NCBI GenBank assembly: GCA_002733765.1
Contig: NVWU01000005.1
Location: 1-56,281 of the forward strand
DNA length: 56,281 nt
Direction of reading: 5' to 3'
From: Colwellia sp.
Lineage (GTDB): Bacteria > Pseudomonadota > Gammaproteobacteria > Enterobacterales > Alteromonadaceae
Both the position numbers and the translations under genes were made by a program. This document shows, one piece after another, positions 1-8,183 of this stretch. A model generated the notes under the pieces. That model ran no database searches. It had not been told where the DNA came from and saw nothing but the letters and a program-made list of their open reading frames with translations. The stretch's first letter is position 1; the number at the start of each line of letters is the position of its first letter.

Positions 1-23
1 TCGTCATTAGATGATCCACCCAT
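1..23 (-). CDS. Start of an ORF in integron cassette 3 (partial)
   Basis: An ATG on the minus strand at 23-21 follows a good ribosome binding site (AGGAAAG, about 6 bases upstream) and opens a frame that begins M-G-G-S-S-N-D and runs off the window. It lies just inside the third cassette, in the orientation expected for cassette genes. Seven codons are too few to identify the product. The correct RBS spacing and the cassette context are the only support. Confidence 0.45.
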
Positions 24-90
24 TTGTGCTTTCCTTTTCTTGAGTTATGCCGAAAAAAGTGAAGTTTTCAATACTCGGCGATACTGAAAA

Positions 91-172
91 CCTAACGCCG
101 CAATAACCGGCGACGCAGAGCGGCGTCCGACCCGCGTTTTTTGCGGGTGAAGTTAATTGCTTTGTTAGGGGC
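91..172 (-). other. attC recombination site of the SDR cassette
   Basis: Read on the minus strand, the site opens with GCCCCTAAC (172-164), continues with AAAGCAATTAA, has a GC-rich imperfect hairpin centre, and closes with TTATTGCGGCGTTAGGT (106-90). The last seven bases match the integron core consensus GTTRRRY. The two ends are complementary (CTAAC...GCAAT against ATTGC...GTTAG) with the usual unpaired spacer. The length of about 80 bp is normal for attC. Recombination would occur between positions 96 and 95. Confidence 0.85.
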
Positions 173-904
173 GCACTCTCTATCTACGCTTATCATATCT
201 TAATATGCAACGCTGATATGCCCAGTATGCTTCGGGGTAACAATTTCATCGACAATGGCTAGTGCAAAGTCGGCACCTGAGATTTCGGATTTACCATTAG
301 TATCGCGCAGAGCCACGTCACCACCGATACGGTAATGACCCAGAGCCTTGCCTGGATTAAAGCCGACATATGTCTCAGCAGGACTGACGAATAACCAGTT
401 CAGGCTTGCAGGTGACTCGTTTTTCAGCCAAAGCAGAATGCTGTTCATCTCAATGACTTCCTGCTTGAAGTCGCCAAGTTCTGGGGGTAGCTCGCCTTCA
501 GCGAAACTTGGCTCACCAAGTGCTGGGCGCAGCGAACTAAAGCCACCTATAACTATGAAACGTTTACTACTAGTTGCGGCTAATTTTGCGAGCTTCTGAT
601 AATAGCCTAGGAGTTTGCCTGAATTTTCGCCACGAGGTGACAACGCAGCAACAATGATATCACCTTTATCTATCATAGATTCAGCGACATCGGTCAGGTT
701 GCCGGTAAAGACAACAACATCCTGTATTGGGGTCGCCGGTTGTGAACGGCTGACTGAGAGTACTGTCAGATCACGGCTGGCAGCTTCTTTGACAATATTA
801 CCGCCTGTGTAACCTGTACCACCAAAAACAGTTAGTGTCGTCATGTATTAATTCTCCATAGTTTCAAAAAGTCACAGATACTTGCTATTTTAAATAGCCC
901 CTAA
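96..904 (-). mobile_element. Integron gene cassette 2 (809 bp, carries the SDR-like gene)
   Basis: The cassette begins at 904 on the minus strand with TTAGGGGC, directly after the G of the previous attC, and ends with the G of its own attC at 96. The start, completed by that G (GTTAGGGGC), is the exact complement of the attC opening GCCCCTAAC at 172-164, as expected because both ends meet in the excised circle. This nine-base match fixes the boundaries. One gene is carried in the standard orientation, with its attC downstream. Confidence 0.85.
200..844 (-). CDS. NAD(P)-binding Rossmann-fold protein (NmrA/SDR-like epimerase or reductase), cassette-borne
   Basis: The 214-residue protein starts with a beta strand and the dinucleotide-binding glycine motif G-G-T-G-Y-T-G (residues 8-14), followed by an S-R-S stretch near residue 32 that suits binding of the NADP phosphate. 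The rest resembles the NAD(P)H-binding family near NmrA and COG2910, with V-I-G-G-F-S-S-L in the middle. Enzymes of this type are cytosolic; the substrate cannot be told from sequence. The gene sits alone in an integron cassette behind its own RBS (GGAGA, 10 bases before the ATG), so it may be expressed independently of an array promoter. The frame is intact. Confidence 0.8.
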   Translation of the reverse strand: MTTLTVFGGTGYTGGNIVKEAASRDLTVLSVSRSQPATPIQDVVVFTGNLTDVAESMIDKGDIIVAALSPRGENSGKLLGYYQKLAKLAATSSKRFIVIGGFSSLRPALGEPSFAEGELPPELGDFKQEVIEMNSILLWLKNESPASLNWLFVSPAETYVGFNPGKALGHYRIGGDVALRDTNGKSEISGADFALAIVDEIVTPKHTGHISVAY

Positions 905-993
905 CGCTTTGCTAAGGGGCAAATTATGGTTTGCTATAATGCGCGGAGCGCGAGCAAACTGTAATTTGTCCGTTTGAGCAACTTGTTATATGC
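897..993 (-). other. attC recombination site of cassette 1
   Basis: On the minus strand it opens with GCATATAACAAGTTGCTCAA and closes with TTAGCAAAGCGTTAGGGGC. The centre is a long imperfect hairpin (GGACAAATTACAGTTTGCT pairs with AGCAAACCATAATTTGCCC across a GC-rich loop). The pattern TAACAAG-TTGCTCAA ... TTAGCAAAGCGTTA is typical of Vibrio/Shewanella-type attC sites. Its sequence differs from the attC at 91-172, so the array is not made of near-identical repeats as in the Vibrio cholerae superintegron. Confidence 0.88.
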
Positions 994-1221
994 AGCGGAG
1001 GTTGTAGCCAAACACTGCACGCACTTACGTCACCCGTAATAATAAAACCTGACCGTGAACTTTTACGCTACACGCGAAAGGTTGAACAAAGATTAATAGC
1101 GTTGCCACCTTTGAAAAAGGTAAAAGAGGCAATGCTTATTAGTGCTGCACAAAACCAGTTTTAGCGAAAAACTATGCACTAGAAAGCACTTTATTTAAAG
1201 CTGATTTTTAATAGCATATAA
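905..1221 (-). mobile_element. Integron cassette 1 (317 bp), no recognisable ORF
   Basis: This is the attI-proximal cassette. It starts at 1221 on the minus strand with TTATATGC after a G at 1222; GTTATATGC is the exact complement of its attC opening GCATATAAC (993-985), which fixes the boundaries. The longest ATG frames I can find on either strand are about 8-10 codons. The non-attC part (about 230 bp) contains nested hairpins (1099-1135 and 1141-1190). It could carry a small RNA or a promoter, or be inert; the sequence alone does not decide. Confidence 0.8.
1099..1190. repeat. Nested inverted repeats inside the ORF-less cassette
   Basis: GCGTTGCC (1099-1106) pairs with GGCAATGC (1128-1135) with one G-T pair, and encloses a second perfect stem ACCTTT/AAAGGT (1107-1112 and 1116-1121) with a three-base loop. 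A further pair AGTGCT/AGCACT (1141-1146 and 1185-1190) encloses AAAAC/GTTTT. This is more pairing than I would expect in AT-rich spacer, but no folding was computed. Confidence 0.5.
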
Positions 1222-1300
1222 CAGCTTATTAGAGGGGTGTAACCAATGTTTAAACACGGGTGAATCCCTTCTTTCATGTTTTTAATAAATATAACAATAC
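1214..1300 (-). other. attI-like primary recombination site
   Basis: The cassette 1 junction GTTATATGC (minus strand, 1222-1214) lies between the array and the integrase gene, with no second attC around it, as expected for attI. The upstream side on the minus strand is AATAAGCT. A motif (CCCTT-TTTCATG type) appears at about 1267 and again at about 1377 and may be an integrase-binding direct repeat. Only the crossover point is firm; the outer limit is arbitrary. Confidence 0.6.
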
Positions 1301-1406
1301 ATGGCTTTATTTATTTTTTCAATGAGTTAAGAATAAGCACCTGAACTGGTTGATGAGTAATAGCGTGTTAAATCCCTTTTTTCATGTGAATTGTCGTTTT
1401 TGTACC

Positions 1407-1426
1407 TATACTGTACAAAAGCACAG
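1407..1426 (+). promoter_or_regulatory. LexA (SOS) operator over the intI promoter
   Basis: CTGTACAAAAGCACAG at 1411-1426 is a full match to the gammaproteobacterial LexA consensus CTGT-N8-ACAG. It overlaps a TATACT -10-like hexamer (1407-1412) and lies 29 bases before the integrase start. LexA control of intI is well established in Vibrio and mobile integrons. The operator looks intact although the gene is not. Confidence 0.75.
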
Positions 1427-1454
1427 TACCATACAGAAATAAAAGGAACTTTAT

Positions 1455-2419
1455 ATGAACTCTGTTTTTCTTACTTATGTAAAAGAGCAAATGTGGGTGA
1501 AGCGATACGCCAAAAGAACTATTGAAAGTTATCTTTATTGGATTAAGGGATTTATTCTTTTCAATAATAAAAAACACCCTAAAAGTTGCCATAATTTAGA
1601 GGTTGAATTATTTCTCACCTATTTAACCATTGAACTAAATGTAGCACCTAAAACCCAAGCATTAGCGTTAAATGCTTTAGTTTTTCTCTATAGAGAGATA
1701 CTTAAAGAACCACTAACATTAAATTTAAACTTTAATAAAAGCACAACTCAACCAAAGCTACCTGTAGTGTTAACAATAAATGAAATATCTAATTTACTTA
1801 ATCAAATCAAATCGAGTCATGCTCTGCCTTGTAAACTAATGTACGGTAGTGGGCTAGACTTATGGAAATAGTTCGATTGCGCCTACAAGATATAGATTTT
1901 GACTATCTTTCTATCATGGTTTGGCATGGTAAAGGTGGTAAACATCGTCGTGTTACTTTAGCGAGAGAATTAGTGACACCACTTAAACAACAAATAGCAG
2001 CAACTAAACTTTTATACCAACAAGATATCCGAAATAGCCACTATCAAGGTGTTTGGCTACCAAATGCACTGTCAAAAAAATACCCTTCAGCGGCAATGGC
2101 TCAACCTTGGCACTATTTATTTCCTTCTTACCGTTTGAGCACCGATCCAGAAAGTAGAAAATTGAGACGACATCATATTGATGAAACTACGTTGAGAAAA
2201 TTTGTAAAAAATGCAGCTAAAGATGCCAATATTGAAAAAAATGTTACGTGTCATACACTTCGTCATTCCTTTGCAACACATTTGTTACAGAGTGGTGCTG
2301 ATATTAGAACCGTACAAGAGCAATTAGGGCATAGCGACATACGTACTACACAAATATATACCCATGTACTAGAGCATGGCGCCAATGTTGTACGCAGCCC
2401 TCTGTCTGATATCATGTAG
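1455..2419 (+). pseudogene. intI: Integron integrase IntI, frameshifted
   Basis: Tyrosine recombinase of the IntI family, which joins cassettes at attI and attC. The N-terminal DNA-binding half is read from 1455 (ATG after AGGAAC); the catalytic half continues in another frame to 2419. It contains the IntI-specific insertion (Q-G-V-W-L-P-N-A-L ... Y-P-S-A-A), [15 protein letters not shown] and the tyrosine in Q-I-Y-T-H-V. At 1851-1864 the sequence reads ggg-cta-gac-tta-tgg; one extra A would give G-L-R-L-M-E, the expected family motif. The deletion therefore falls at the first catalytic arginine codon and leads to a stop 12 bases later. A sequencing error cannot be excluded. The full protein would be about 320 residues, normal for IntI. 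Confidence 0.9.
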
Positions 2420-2719
2420 TTGAATCGCATGTTTTTCTATCCCTTAATAATAACAATTAACGTCACGCCATTACCAGTACAACCGCCAATGCCAAAGTGA
2501 TTAATATCGGTATTTTCTTAGTCTGAATTATCGTAAGTATTGTCTATTACGTTATCAATATGCGCTAATACTTGCCATGATATGCGAGTAATAATAAATG
2601 ATTCACTAAATAAGTCAGTTCATTTAAAACATAGAGTTGGCTTGTTTTTTATATTAGAATAAACCTAGCGCTTATCGCTTAATAATAATTATATTTATTT
2701 ACTTTTATAGGGATTTACC
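2420..2719. other. Intergenic region, no gene seen
   Basis: This AT-rich 300-bp stretch between the integrase remnant and the DUF3015 gene has no attC, no convincing ORF and no strong terminator. The promoter of the downstream gene probably lies in 2635-2690 (a TTGGCT hexamer near 2639 with AT-rich sequence after it), but I cannot fix its elements. Confidence 0.4.
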
Positions 2720-3199
2720 ATGAAAAAATTATTAATTGCTTCAACATTATTAATGTCAACTTCAGTTTTAGCCGATGCACCAGGTAGCCAAAACTGTGGT
2801 TGGGGAAATATGCTTTTTAAAGGGCAATCTGGCACTCCTAGTCACGTGCTTGCTGCAACAACCAATAATTCTACTGGTAACAATACTATTGGTATGACTT
2901 TTGGCTCAAATGGTTGTTCAACTAAAGGCACATTGACTTACGGCGGTAAAGAAATGATCGACATAAGCATGATTATGGATGAATTTAGTGAAGACGTTGC
3001 TCGTGGTAATGGCGAGGCCTTAACTGCCGTTGCTGTTTCATTAGGCGTAGCTGAAGCTGACCGTGCACTTTTTAAAGCGACAATGTACAATAATTTTGAT
3101 TCTATTTTTCCTTCTGAAAATGTAACAACTGAACATGTTGTTAGCACTATGTTTACACTAATGAAAAATAATAAAGAACTGGTTAAATATACGGTTTAG
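2720..3199 (+). CDS. DUF3015 family exported protein
   Basis: The 159-residue protein has a classical signal peptide (M-K-K-L-L-I-A ... S-V-L-A, cleavage predicted after residue 18). The mature part begins D-A-P-G-S-Q-N-C-G-W-G and continues with an N-rich, G-rich segment, a second cysteine near residue 65, then a helical C-terminal half. This pattern fits DUF3015, a periplasmic or secreted family of unknown function. The two cysteines may form a disulfide. The start is supported by TAGGGAT about 8 bases upstream. It is a single gene closed by a perfect terminator. Confidence 0.8.
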   Translation: MKKLLIASTLLMSTSVLADAPGSQNCGWGNMLFKGQSGTPSHVLAATTNNSTGNNTIGMTFGSNGCSTKGTLTYGGKEMIDISMIMDEFSEDVARGNGEALTAVAVSLGVAEADRALFKATMYNNFDSIFPSENVTTEHVVSTMFTLMKNNKELVKYTV

Positions 3200-3215
3200 T
3201 ATTTTTATATGTTCT

Positions 3216-3245
3216 AAAAAAGGCTACTAATTAGTAGCCTTTTTT
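3216..3245 (+). terminator. Rho-independent terminator
   Basis: A perfect 30-bp palindrome: A6, GGCTACTAA, TTAGTAGCC, T6. It lies 17 bases after the DUF3015 stop codon and is followed by ATTG. A textbook intrinsic terminator, symmetrical enough to work in both directions. Confidence 0.9.
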
Positions 3246-3318
3246 ATTGTGATATCGTCGCTCTACTTTGGTTTTTATTAATCAAAATTCACCCTTTTAT
3301 ATCTTCTAAATATTGATT

Positions 3319-5178
3319 ATGACCGTTAAATCTATTTTATTATTACTGTTAACGATGTCGCTTGTTAGTGTAACTAGCCATGCCCGTAGCCCTATTTCAA
3401 TTAAAGCATTGGCACAAAATGAGCAATGGCTTGCGTTGTTACATATTAAGCCGCATAAAAGTTCAAGCGATTTACAAAGCTATGTTGATGATCACACTTT
3501 CTTTTTAGCTGCTGATGGTGCTACCAACCCAGAAAGTGAATTATTAGCCAGCATTAATGCATTAAAAACAGATAAAGAAACGCAATGTAGGTTCCCGGCA
3601 AGAGCTCAATTATTGCTAAGTCATATTAATGGCTTGGGCAATGAAATTAGTGAGGTTGAATGCACTAAATACAATGCGTGGTTAAAACAATTAAATACGT
3701 CCTCTGTGGTACTTGTTTTTGCTGCGGCACAACTTAACAGCCCTTCTTCAATGTATGGACACACTTTTTTACGGTTTGATCCTGAAAATGTTGAGCAACA
3801 TTCAACGTACTTATCCTATGCGCTAAACTTTGGTGCAACCGTTTCTAATAGTGATACTGGCTTTTTATATGCGGCAAGAGGCTTAACTGGGGGCTATCCT
3901 GGAAATTTTGCGGCCAATCCCTATTTTGAAAAAATAAAGGAATATAACCGCTTAGAAAACAGAGATTTATGGGAGTATAAACTTAACTTAACACAAGATG
4001 AAATTAATACCATGCTGGCGCATATGTGGGAGTTACAGGGGATCAACTTTGATTATTATTTCTTTGATGAAAATTGCTCTTTTCGGTTATTAGAGTTGCT
4101 TGATGTTGCTAGACCCGGATTAAAGTTAGTCGATAATTTTCCTGTTACCACCATCCCGCTTGATACCGTACGTATTATTGACGAGGTAGGTTTAGTGTCT
4201 GATGTTTTTTACCGAGAGTCGATACTAACCGAATTAGAAAGCCAGTTAGCGCAACTGTCATCGTCAGAACGGGCATTAGTGTTAGCGCTATCAGCAAATG
4301 AAAAGTTACTAACCTCAAGTCAGTTCACTGCACTTAGCATCAACAAACAACAAATTGTAGTGGATAGTGCTTACCGTTATTTACGTTATCAAAATACCTT
4401 TAATGGCCGTCAAGAAGACATCACCAGAAGAAGTTTTCTTTTACTAAAACATGTAAATAAAAACACCGTCAATATTAAGCGAAATGTTGTTACGCCAGTA
4501 AGACCCGATAAGGGGCATAAAACAACAATGTGGAGCGCTGGACTAGGAGAAAGAGATGAGCAGCCTTACCTGCAACTACAATATCGAGCAAGCTACCATG
4601 ACTTACTAGATCCTTCAGGTGGTTATTATTCAGGTATGTCGCTTAATATGGTCAATGCGGTCGTTAGAGTTTATCGTGATGACAAACTTAAATTAGAAAA
4701 AGCCGAATTGCTTGATATTGTCTCTTTATCAACAAGAAATGATTTTTTTTCCCCTTGGTCTTGGCAGGCTAATGTCAGTATTGAACAGCAATGGACAGCC
4801 GGAAAAGATACCTTAATTACACAAGGCTCTGGCGGCGGAGGGGTAAGTTATCAACCGCTAAAAAATAGTCATCTGTTCTTATTAGCAACGGCAAGGTTAG
4901 AGTTTAATAAAAAACTAGATACCTTAATATCGGTGGCACCGGGACTACACATTGGTTTTTTATATCATTGGAATAATGCCAGTTTGCTGTTAGAAGCTGA
5001 ACATTACCAATTTATTGTTGATCAAACAAAACGTAGCCGAGTAAGTATTCAACAAAGTTGGCAATTAGCAACGAATGATAGCTTAAGATTTTTAGCGGCT
5101 TATCACAAAGTTGATAACAAACAGTCTACTGAATATAGCTATCAAGAGGTTAAAATAGAATATCGTCATTATTTTTAA
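3319..5178 (+). CDS. DUF4105 (Lnb N-terminal periplasmic domain) protein
   Basis: The protein of 619 residues has an N-terminal signal sequence (residues 1-22), a periplasmic DUF4105 domain containing Y-G-H-T-F-L-R-F near residue 147 and D-E-N-C-S-F-R-L-L-E near residue 250, and a C-terminal part from about 390 rich in alternating beta-type segments that ends in a Y-R-H-Y-F motif, resembling an outer-membrane barrel. DUF4105 contains Lnb, which transfers an acyl chain in lipoprotein lyso-form maturation in some bacteria; the conserved His and Cys fit, but this gammaproteobacterial type is not characterised. I chose ATG 3319 over the in-frame TTG at 3313. No strong RBS is visible for either. 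Confidence 0.7.
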   Translation: MTVKSILLLLLTMSLVSVTSHARSPISIKALAQNEQWLALLHIKPHKSSSDLQSYVDDHTFFLAADGATNPESELLASINALKTDKETQCRFPARAQLLLSHINGLGNEISEVECTKYNAWLKQLNTSSVVLVFAAAQLNSPSSMYGHTFLRFDPENVEQHSTYLSYALNFGATVSNSDTGFLYAARGLTGGYPGNFAANPYFEKIKEYNRLENRDLWEYKLNLTQDEINTMLAHMWELQGINFDYYFFDENCSFRLLELLDVARPGLKLVDNFPVTTIPLDTVRIIDEVGLVSDVFYRESILTELESQLAQLSSSERALVLALSANEKLLTSSQFTALSINKQQIVVDSAYRYLRYQNTFNGRQEDITRRSFLLLKHVNKNTVNIKRNVVTPVRPDKGHKTTMWSAGLGERDEQPYLQLQYRASYHDLLDPSGGYYSGMSLNMVNAVVRVYRDDKLKLEKAELLDIVSLSTRNDFFSPWSWQANVSIEQQWTAGKDTLITQGSGGGGVSYQPLKNSHLFLLATARLEFNKKLDTLISVAPGLHIGFLYHWNNASLLLEAEHYQFIVDQTKRSRVSIQQSWQLATNDSLRFLAAYHKVDNKQSTEYSYQEVKIEYRHYF

Positions 5179-5202
5179 TTTACCGTAAAAATAATGACTT
5201 TG

Positions 5203-5230
5203 CCAAGCCTTACCTGTCTAGGTAGGGTTT
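5203..5230. terminator. Possible bidirectional terminator between convergent genes
   Basis: AAGCCTTACCT and AGGTAGGGTTT form an imperfect hairpin around GTCT between the convergent DUF4105 and bicupin genes. There are no long T runs, so the activity is uncertain. Confidence 0.35.
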
Positions 5231-5246
5231 ATCATGTTGTTCAACA

Positions 5247-5969
5247 CTATTTTATTTGCGCAAAATGAATACTTACTTTGTCTTTAACTTGCCATGCACA
5301 GCGTGTTCCTTGTGGAATAAAGAGTGCATCACCGCTTTTAAAATAATGTGCTACATCCTTCTCATCAATACAAATAAGGCTACCTTTATTAATAAAGATA
5401 AACTCATGATAAGGAAAATCAATTAACCCAGTTAGTAAAACATTACTTTGCCAAACACCTGCGGTAAAACATTGGTTGTTACTTTGATAGAGTATTTTTT
5501 TTCGGTGACCGTCCGATGTTTCTTTCCATGGAACATGACTATTTTCATCAATATAAACAACCTTGTCTGTGACTGGTTTTTCCGATGTTTCTGGTGGTTT
5601 ATAAATCACATAAAGCTGACGTAAAGCTCCTTGTTGACGCCGTTGACAATCATAGCCCTGAGGAATAACAAAACTTTCACCTGACATAATGGTTTCAATG
5701 TTACCGGTTTTATTATTTTTAATTTCCACCGTACCTTCGATGATAATCATTAATTCATCATAGGCGTATGGTAAAGCAGTTTCATTCATGTCAGAGGTCT
5801 CACAAAAACCACTATATATCCCTAACGTTTCGTCTTTATAGTCGCTATGACTATGCTGAGTTAGTGGTGCTAACTGAGTTGATGCAAACATTGTTGCATC
5901 GCGCTCATCAGCAATATCACTAAAGCGAGTTGGATTTTGGCTTAACTTTATGATCCTTTTTTCTGACAT
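5247..5969 (-). CDS. Bicupin protein (DUF861/cupin_3-like)
   Basis: The 240-residue cytosolic protein has two cupin folds. The first (about residues 60-130) contains Y-D-E-L-M-I-I-I-E-G-T-V and E-S-F-V-I-P-Q-G-Y; the second (about 165-238) contains Y-H-E-F-I-F-I-N-K-G-S and D-A-L-F-I-P-Q-G-T. This layout matches cupin_3 proteins related to ureidoglycine aminohydrolase and ethanolamine utilisation cupins. The first cupin motif shows few histidines, so metal binding there is doubtful. It is monocistronic, and no neighbour indicates a pathway. The start ATG follows AGAGTAAC. Confidence 0.65.
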   Translation of the reverse strand: MSEKRIIKLSQNPTRFSDIADERDATMFASTQLAPLTQHSHSDYKDETLGIYSGFCETSDMNETALPYAYDELMIIIEGTVEIKNNKTGNIETIMSGESFVIPQGYDCQRRQQGALRQLYVIYKPPETSEKPVTDKVVYIDENSHVPWKETSDGHRKKILYQSNNQCFTAGVWQSNVLLTGLIDFPYHEFIFINKGSLICIDEKDVAHYFKSGDALFIPQGTRCAWQVKDKVSIHFAQIK

Positions 5970-6079
5970 TTGTTACTCTGCTTAAATTATTTTTCGGTGC
6001 TCGTTACATTCATATCGCCGACAGCGGGTGTTAAGTTTATCGCCCTTCTATGGTACGTTTTTCACGCTAAGAATGAACG

Positions 6080-6101
6080 AAGCGACTCCGTTCGCTTCGA
6101 A
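6080..6101 (-). terminator. Possible terminator after mscS
   Basis: CGAAGCG and CGCTTCG pair across an eight-base loop within 65 bases downstream of the MscS stop codon on the minus strand. The following sequence is only mildly T-rich, so this is a weak call. Confidence 0.35.
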
Positions 6102-6141
6102 TTGGTTAAAATGATCACTAAAATTATAAAACAGCTACACT

Positions 6142-7044
6142 TTATGACTCATTACTTGCTACCTGATGAATATGTACATCTCGTTGTGGGAACGGAATGG
6201 TAATATTCGCTTCATTTAAAGCCGTATATATAGCAGCATAAGCTTTATATTTAGTCGCATACAAGCTCACCGTAGGAGTCCATAAACGAATCGCAATGGT
6301 AATGGCACTATCTGAAAACTCATCAATACCCACTTGCAACTTACCGCTTTCACCAACAATGCCTAAAGATAATATCGTTTTCTCTAACAACTTAGTGACG
6401 TCTAATGGGTTGTGATTGTATGAAATGCCTACCGTTAACTCGAGTAACGAATCATTTTTTGAATTATGAAGAATTTCACCAACAATATGCTTATTAGGAA
6501 TAGTGATAGTGACATCATCTTCATTTTTTAACACGGTATAAGCAAGTAGCACTTCTTCAACAACACCTGTAACACCCTGCACCGAAATAGTATCGCCAAC
6601 AACAAAGGGTCTAATAATAATAATATTAAAGCCCGCAGCATAGTTAGCCAATAGCCCCTGCAACGCTAAACCAGCTCCCAAAGAAATTGCACCAATAGCA
6701 GCAATAAATGGCGTGACACTGATGCCCAGTTTACTCAACGAAACAATAGTGATCATTATCACTATTAACATTTTAGTGGTGTTTGCTAAAAACTGACTTA
6801 GTGTAATATCTAGTTGATGGCGTTGACATAATCGTAAAACAAAATTAGAAATTTTTCCTGCGAGAATATAACCAATGATAAAAATGACTAATGCGCCAAT
6901 TAGTTGAAAACTATAATTGGTAAAAAAATCTATCATTACATTGTATAAATTAGTGACTTGATCTATTTCTGCTTTTAATAAATTAGCCGGATTTATCACT
7001 TCACTGATTTTTTCTATATCATTTGTTATTGGAGCCTCAAACAT
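6142..7044 (-). CDS. mscS: MscS-type mechanosensitive channel
   Basis: The 300-residue inner-membrane channel opens under membrane tension to release osmolytes during hypo-osmotic shock. Three hydrophobic segments (about 38-60, 80-100 and 108-135) precede the pore helix signature G-L-A-L-Q-G-L-L-A-N and the family motif R-P-F-V-V-G-D. A beta domain with E-E-V and P-N-K-H-I-V-G follows, then the cytosolic C-terminal cage ending in I-P-F-P-Q-R-D-V-H-I. The length is close to E. coli MscS (286). Divergent from the ABC operon, with a 169-bp shared promoter region. Confidence 0.92.
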   Translation of the reverse strand: MFEAPITNDIEKISEVINPANLLKAEIDQVTNLYNVMIDFFTNYSFQLIGALVIFIIGYILAGKISNFVLRLCQRHQLDITLSQFLANTTKMLIVIMITIVSLSKLGISVTPFIAAIGAISLGAGLALQGLLANYAAGFNIIIIRPFVVGDTISVQGVTGVVEEVLLAYTVLKNEDDVTITIPNKHIVGEILHNSKNDSLLELTVGISYNHNPLDVTKLLEKTILSLGIVGESGKLQVGIDEFSDSAITIAIRLWTPTVSLYATKYKAYAAIYTALNEANITIPFPQRDVHIHQVASNES

Positions 7045-7213
7045 GCTTATTCCTTAGTAATATCGACGAATAAACAGAGAATAACAGATTGTAAATAAAT
7101 GTGACCTTTTAAGACCAATATTATTTTTTACTGTTGAAAAATCTATTTAAAGCACCATATTTACCCTTTCAACATTTGATTGTTTTTTATTCGTTAACGT
7201 TCAAGGCAAAACC

Positions 7214-8182
7214 ATGTCGCATGCATTAGAAATTAAGTCTCTAGAAAAAACCTATAAAGGTGGTTTTCAAGCACTTAAAGGGATTGATTTAACTGTAGAA
7301 AAAGGTGATTTTTTTGCTTTACTTGGCCCAAATGGTGCGGGAAAGTCAACCACCATAGGCGTGATAACGTCTTTAGTTAATAAAAGCCAAGGTCAGGTAA
7401 AAGTGTTTGGCTATGACATAGACACTGACTTAGAAAAAGCAAAAAGTTTTATTGGCTTAGTACCACAAGAATTTAATTTTAATCAATTTGAGCCTTTAAT
7501 GAATATTTTAGTGAATCAGGCGGGTTATTATGGTGTTGAACGAACCGTTGCCATTGAACGAGCCGAAAAGTATTTAAAAAAATTAGAATTATGGGATAAG
7601 CGCGATAATGCTGCACGTATGTTATCTGGCGGGATGAAACGTCGATTAATGATAGCGCGTGCCTTAATGCATGAACCACAAATGTTAATTTTAGATGAAC
7701 CAACCGCTGGCGTTGATATTGAAGTGCGCCGTTCAATGTGGGACTTTTTACGCGAGTTAAACAGCCAAGGGATTACCATCATTCTAACGACCCATTATTT
7801 AGAAGAAGCAGAAATGTTATGTCGGAACATTGCTATTATTGATGGTGGTGAGATTGTTGAAAACACCAGCATGAAAGCATTATTGGCACAACTTGATGTT
7901 GAAACTTTCGTTTTAGATTTATCACCTCATGATAAAAAAATCACCTTAAGTGACACTGAATATAGAGAGCTTAATGATCATACCTTAGAAGTTGATTTGA
8001 TAAAAAGCCATACTCTCAACCCTGTTTTTGCACAATTAACCGAACAAAATATTAACGTGCTGAGCATGCGCAATAAAAGTAATCGATTAGAAGCCTTATT
8101 TGTTAACCTAATATCGAAGAAAAAACCGAATAAAAAGTCTATTAATGCCTCGGCTAAAACAGCAAACAAGAAGGTTAACTAA
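7214..8182 (+). CDS. yadG: ABC transporter ATP-binding protein (YadG-like)
   Basis: The 322-residue ATPase has Walker A G-P-N-G-A-G-K-S-T (near residue 38), signature L-S-G-G-M-K-R-R (the usual Q replaced by M, common in the export/drug subfamily), Walker B L-I-L-D-E-P-T and the switch histidine in T-T-H-Y-L-E-E-A. The C-terminal extension ends in a lysine-rich tail of about 20 residues. It pairs with the adjacent ABC-2 permease, whose start lies one base after this stop codon. The substrate is unknown; YadGH of E. coli is likewise uncharacterised. First gene of a four-gene operon. Confidence 0.9.
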   Translation: MSHALEIKSLEKTYKGGFQALKGIDLTVEKGDFFALLGPNGAGKSTTIGVITSLVNKSQGQVKVFGYDIDTDLEKAKSFIGLVPQEFNFNQFEPLMNILVNQAGYYGVERTVAIERAEKYLKKLELWDKRDNAARMLSGGMKRRLMIARALMHEPQMLILDEPTAGVDIEVRRSMWDFLRELNSQGITIILTTHYLEEAEMLCRNIAIIDGGEIVENTSMKALLAQLDVETFVLDLSPHDKKITLSDTEYRELNDHTLEVDLIKSHTLNPVFAQLTEQNINVLSMRNKSNRLEALFVNLISKKKPNKKSINASAKTANKKVN

Positions 8183-8183
8183 G

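Noticed and set aside
1368..1592. Minus-strand 74-codon frame over the intI promoter and start
   Set aside because: It overlaps the LexA operator and the real integrase N-terminus, has no RBS, and its composition is that of an antisense shadow.
1851..1864. Programmed -1 frameshift producing full-length IntI
   Set aside because: A -1 shift would restore the frame, but there is no X-XXY-YYZ slippery sequence and I see no downstream pseudoknot; a simple deletion explains it.
8145..8183. Upstream start of the ABC permease inside the ATPase gene
   Set aside because: ATG 8184 directly follows the ATPase stop codon and gives the normal YadH length; the extension is a reading-frame artefact.
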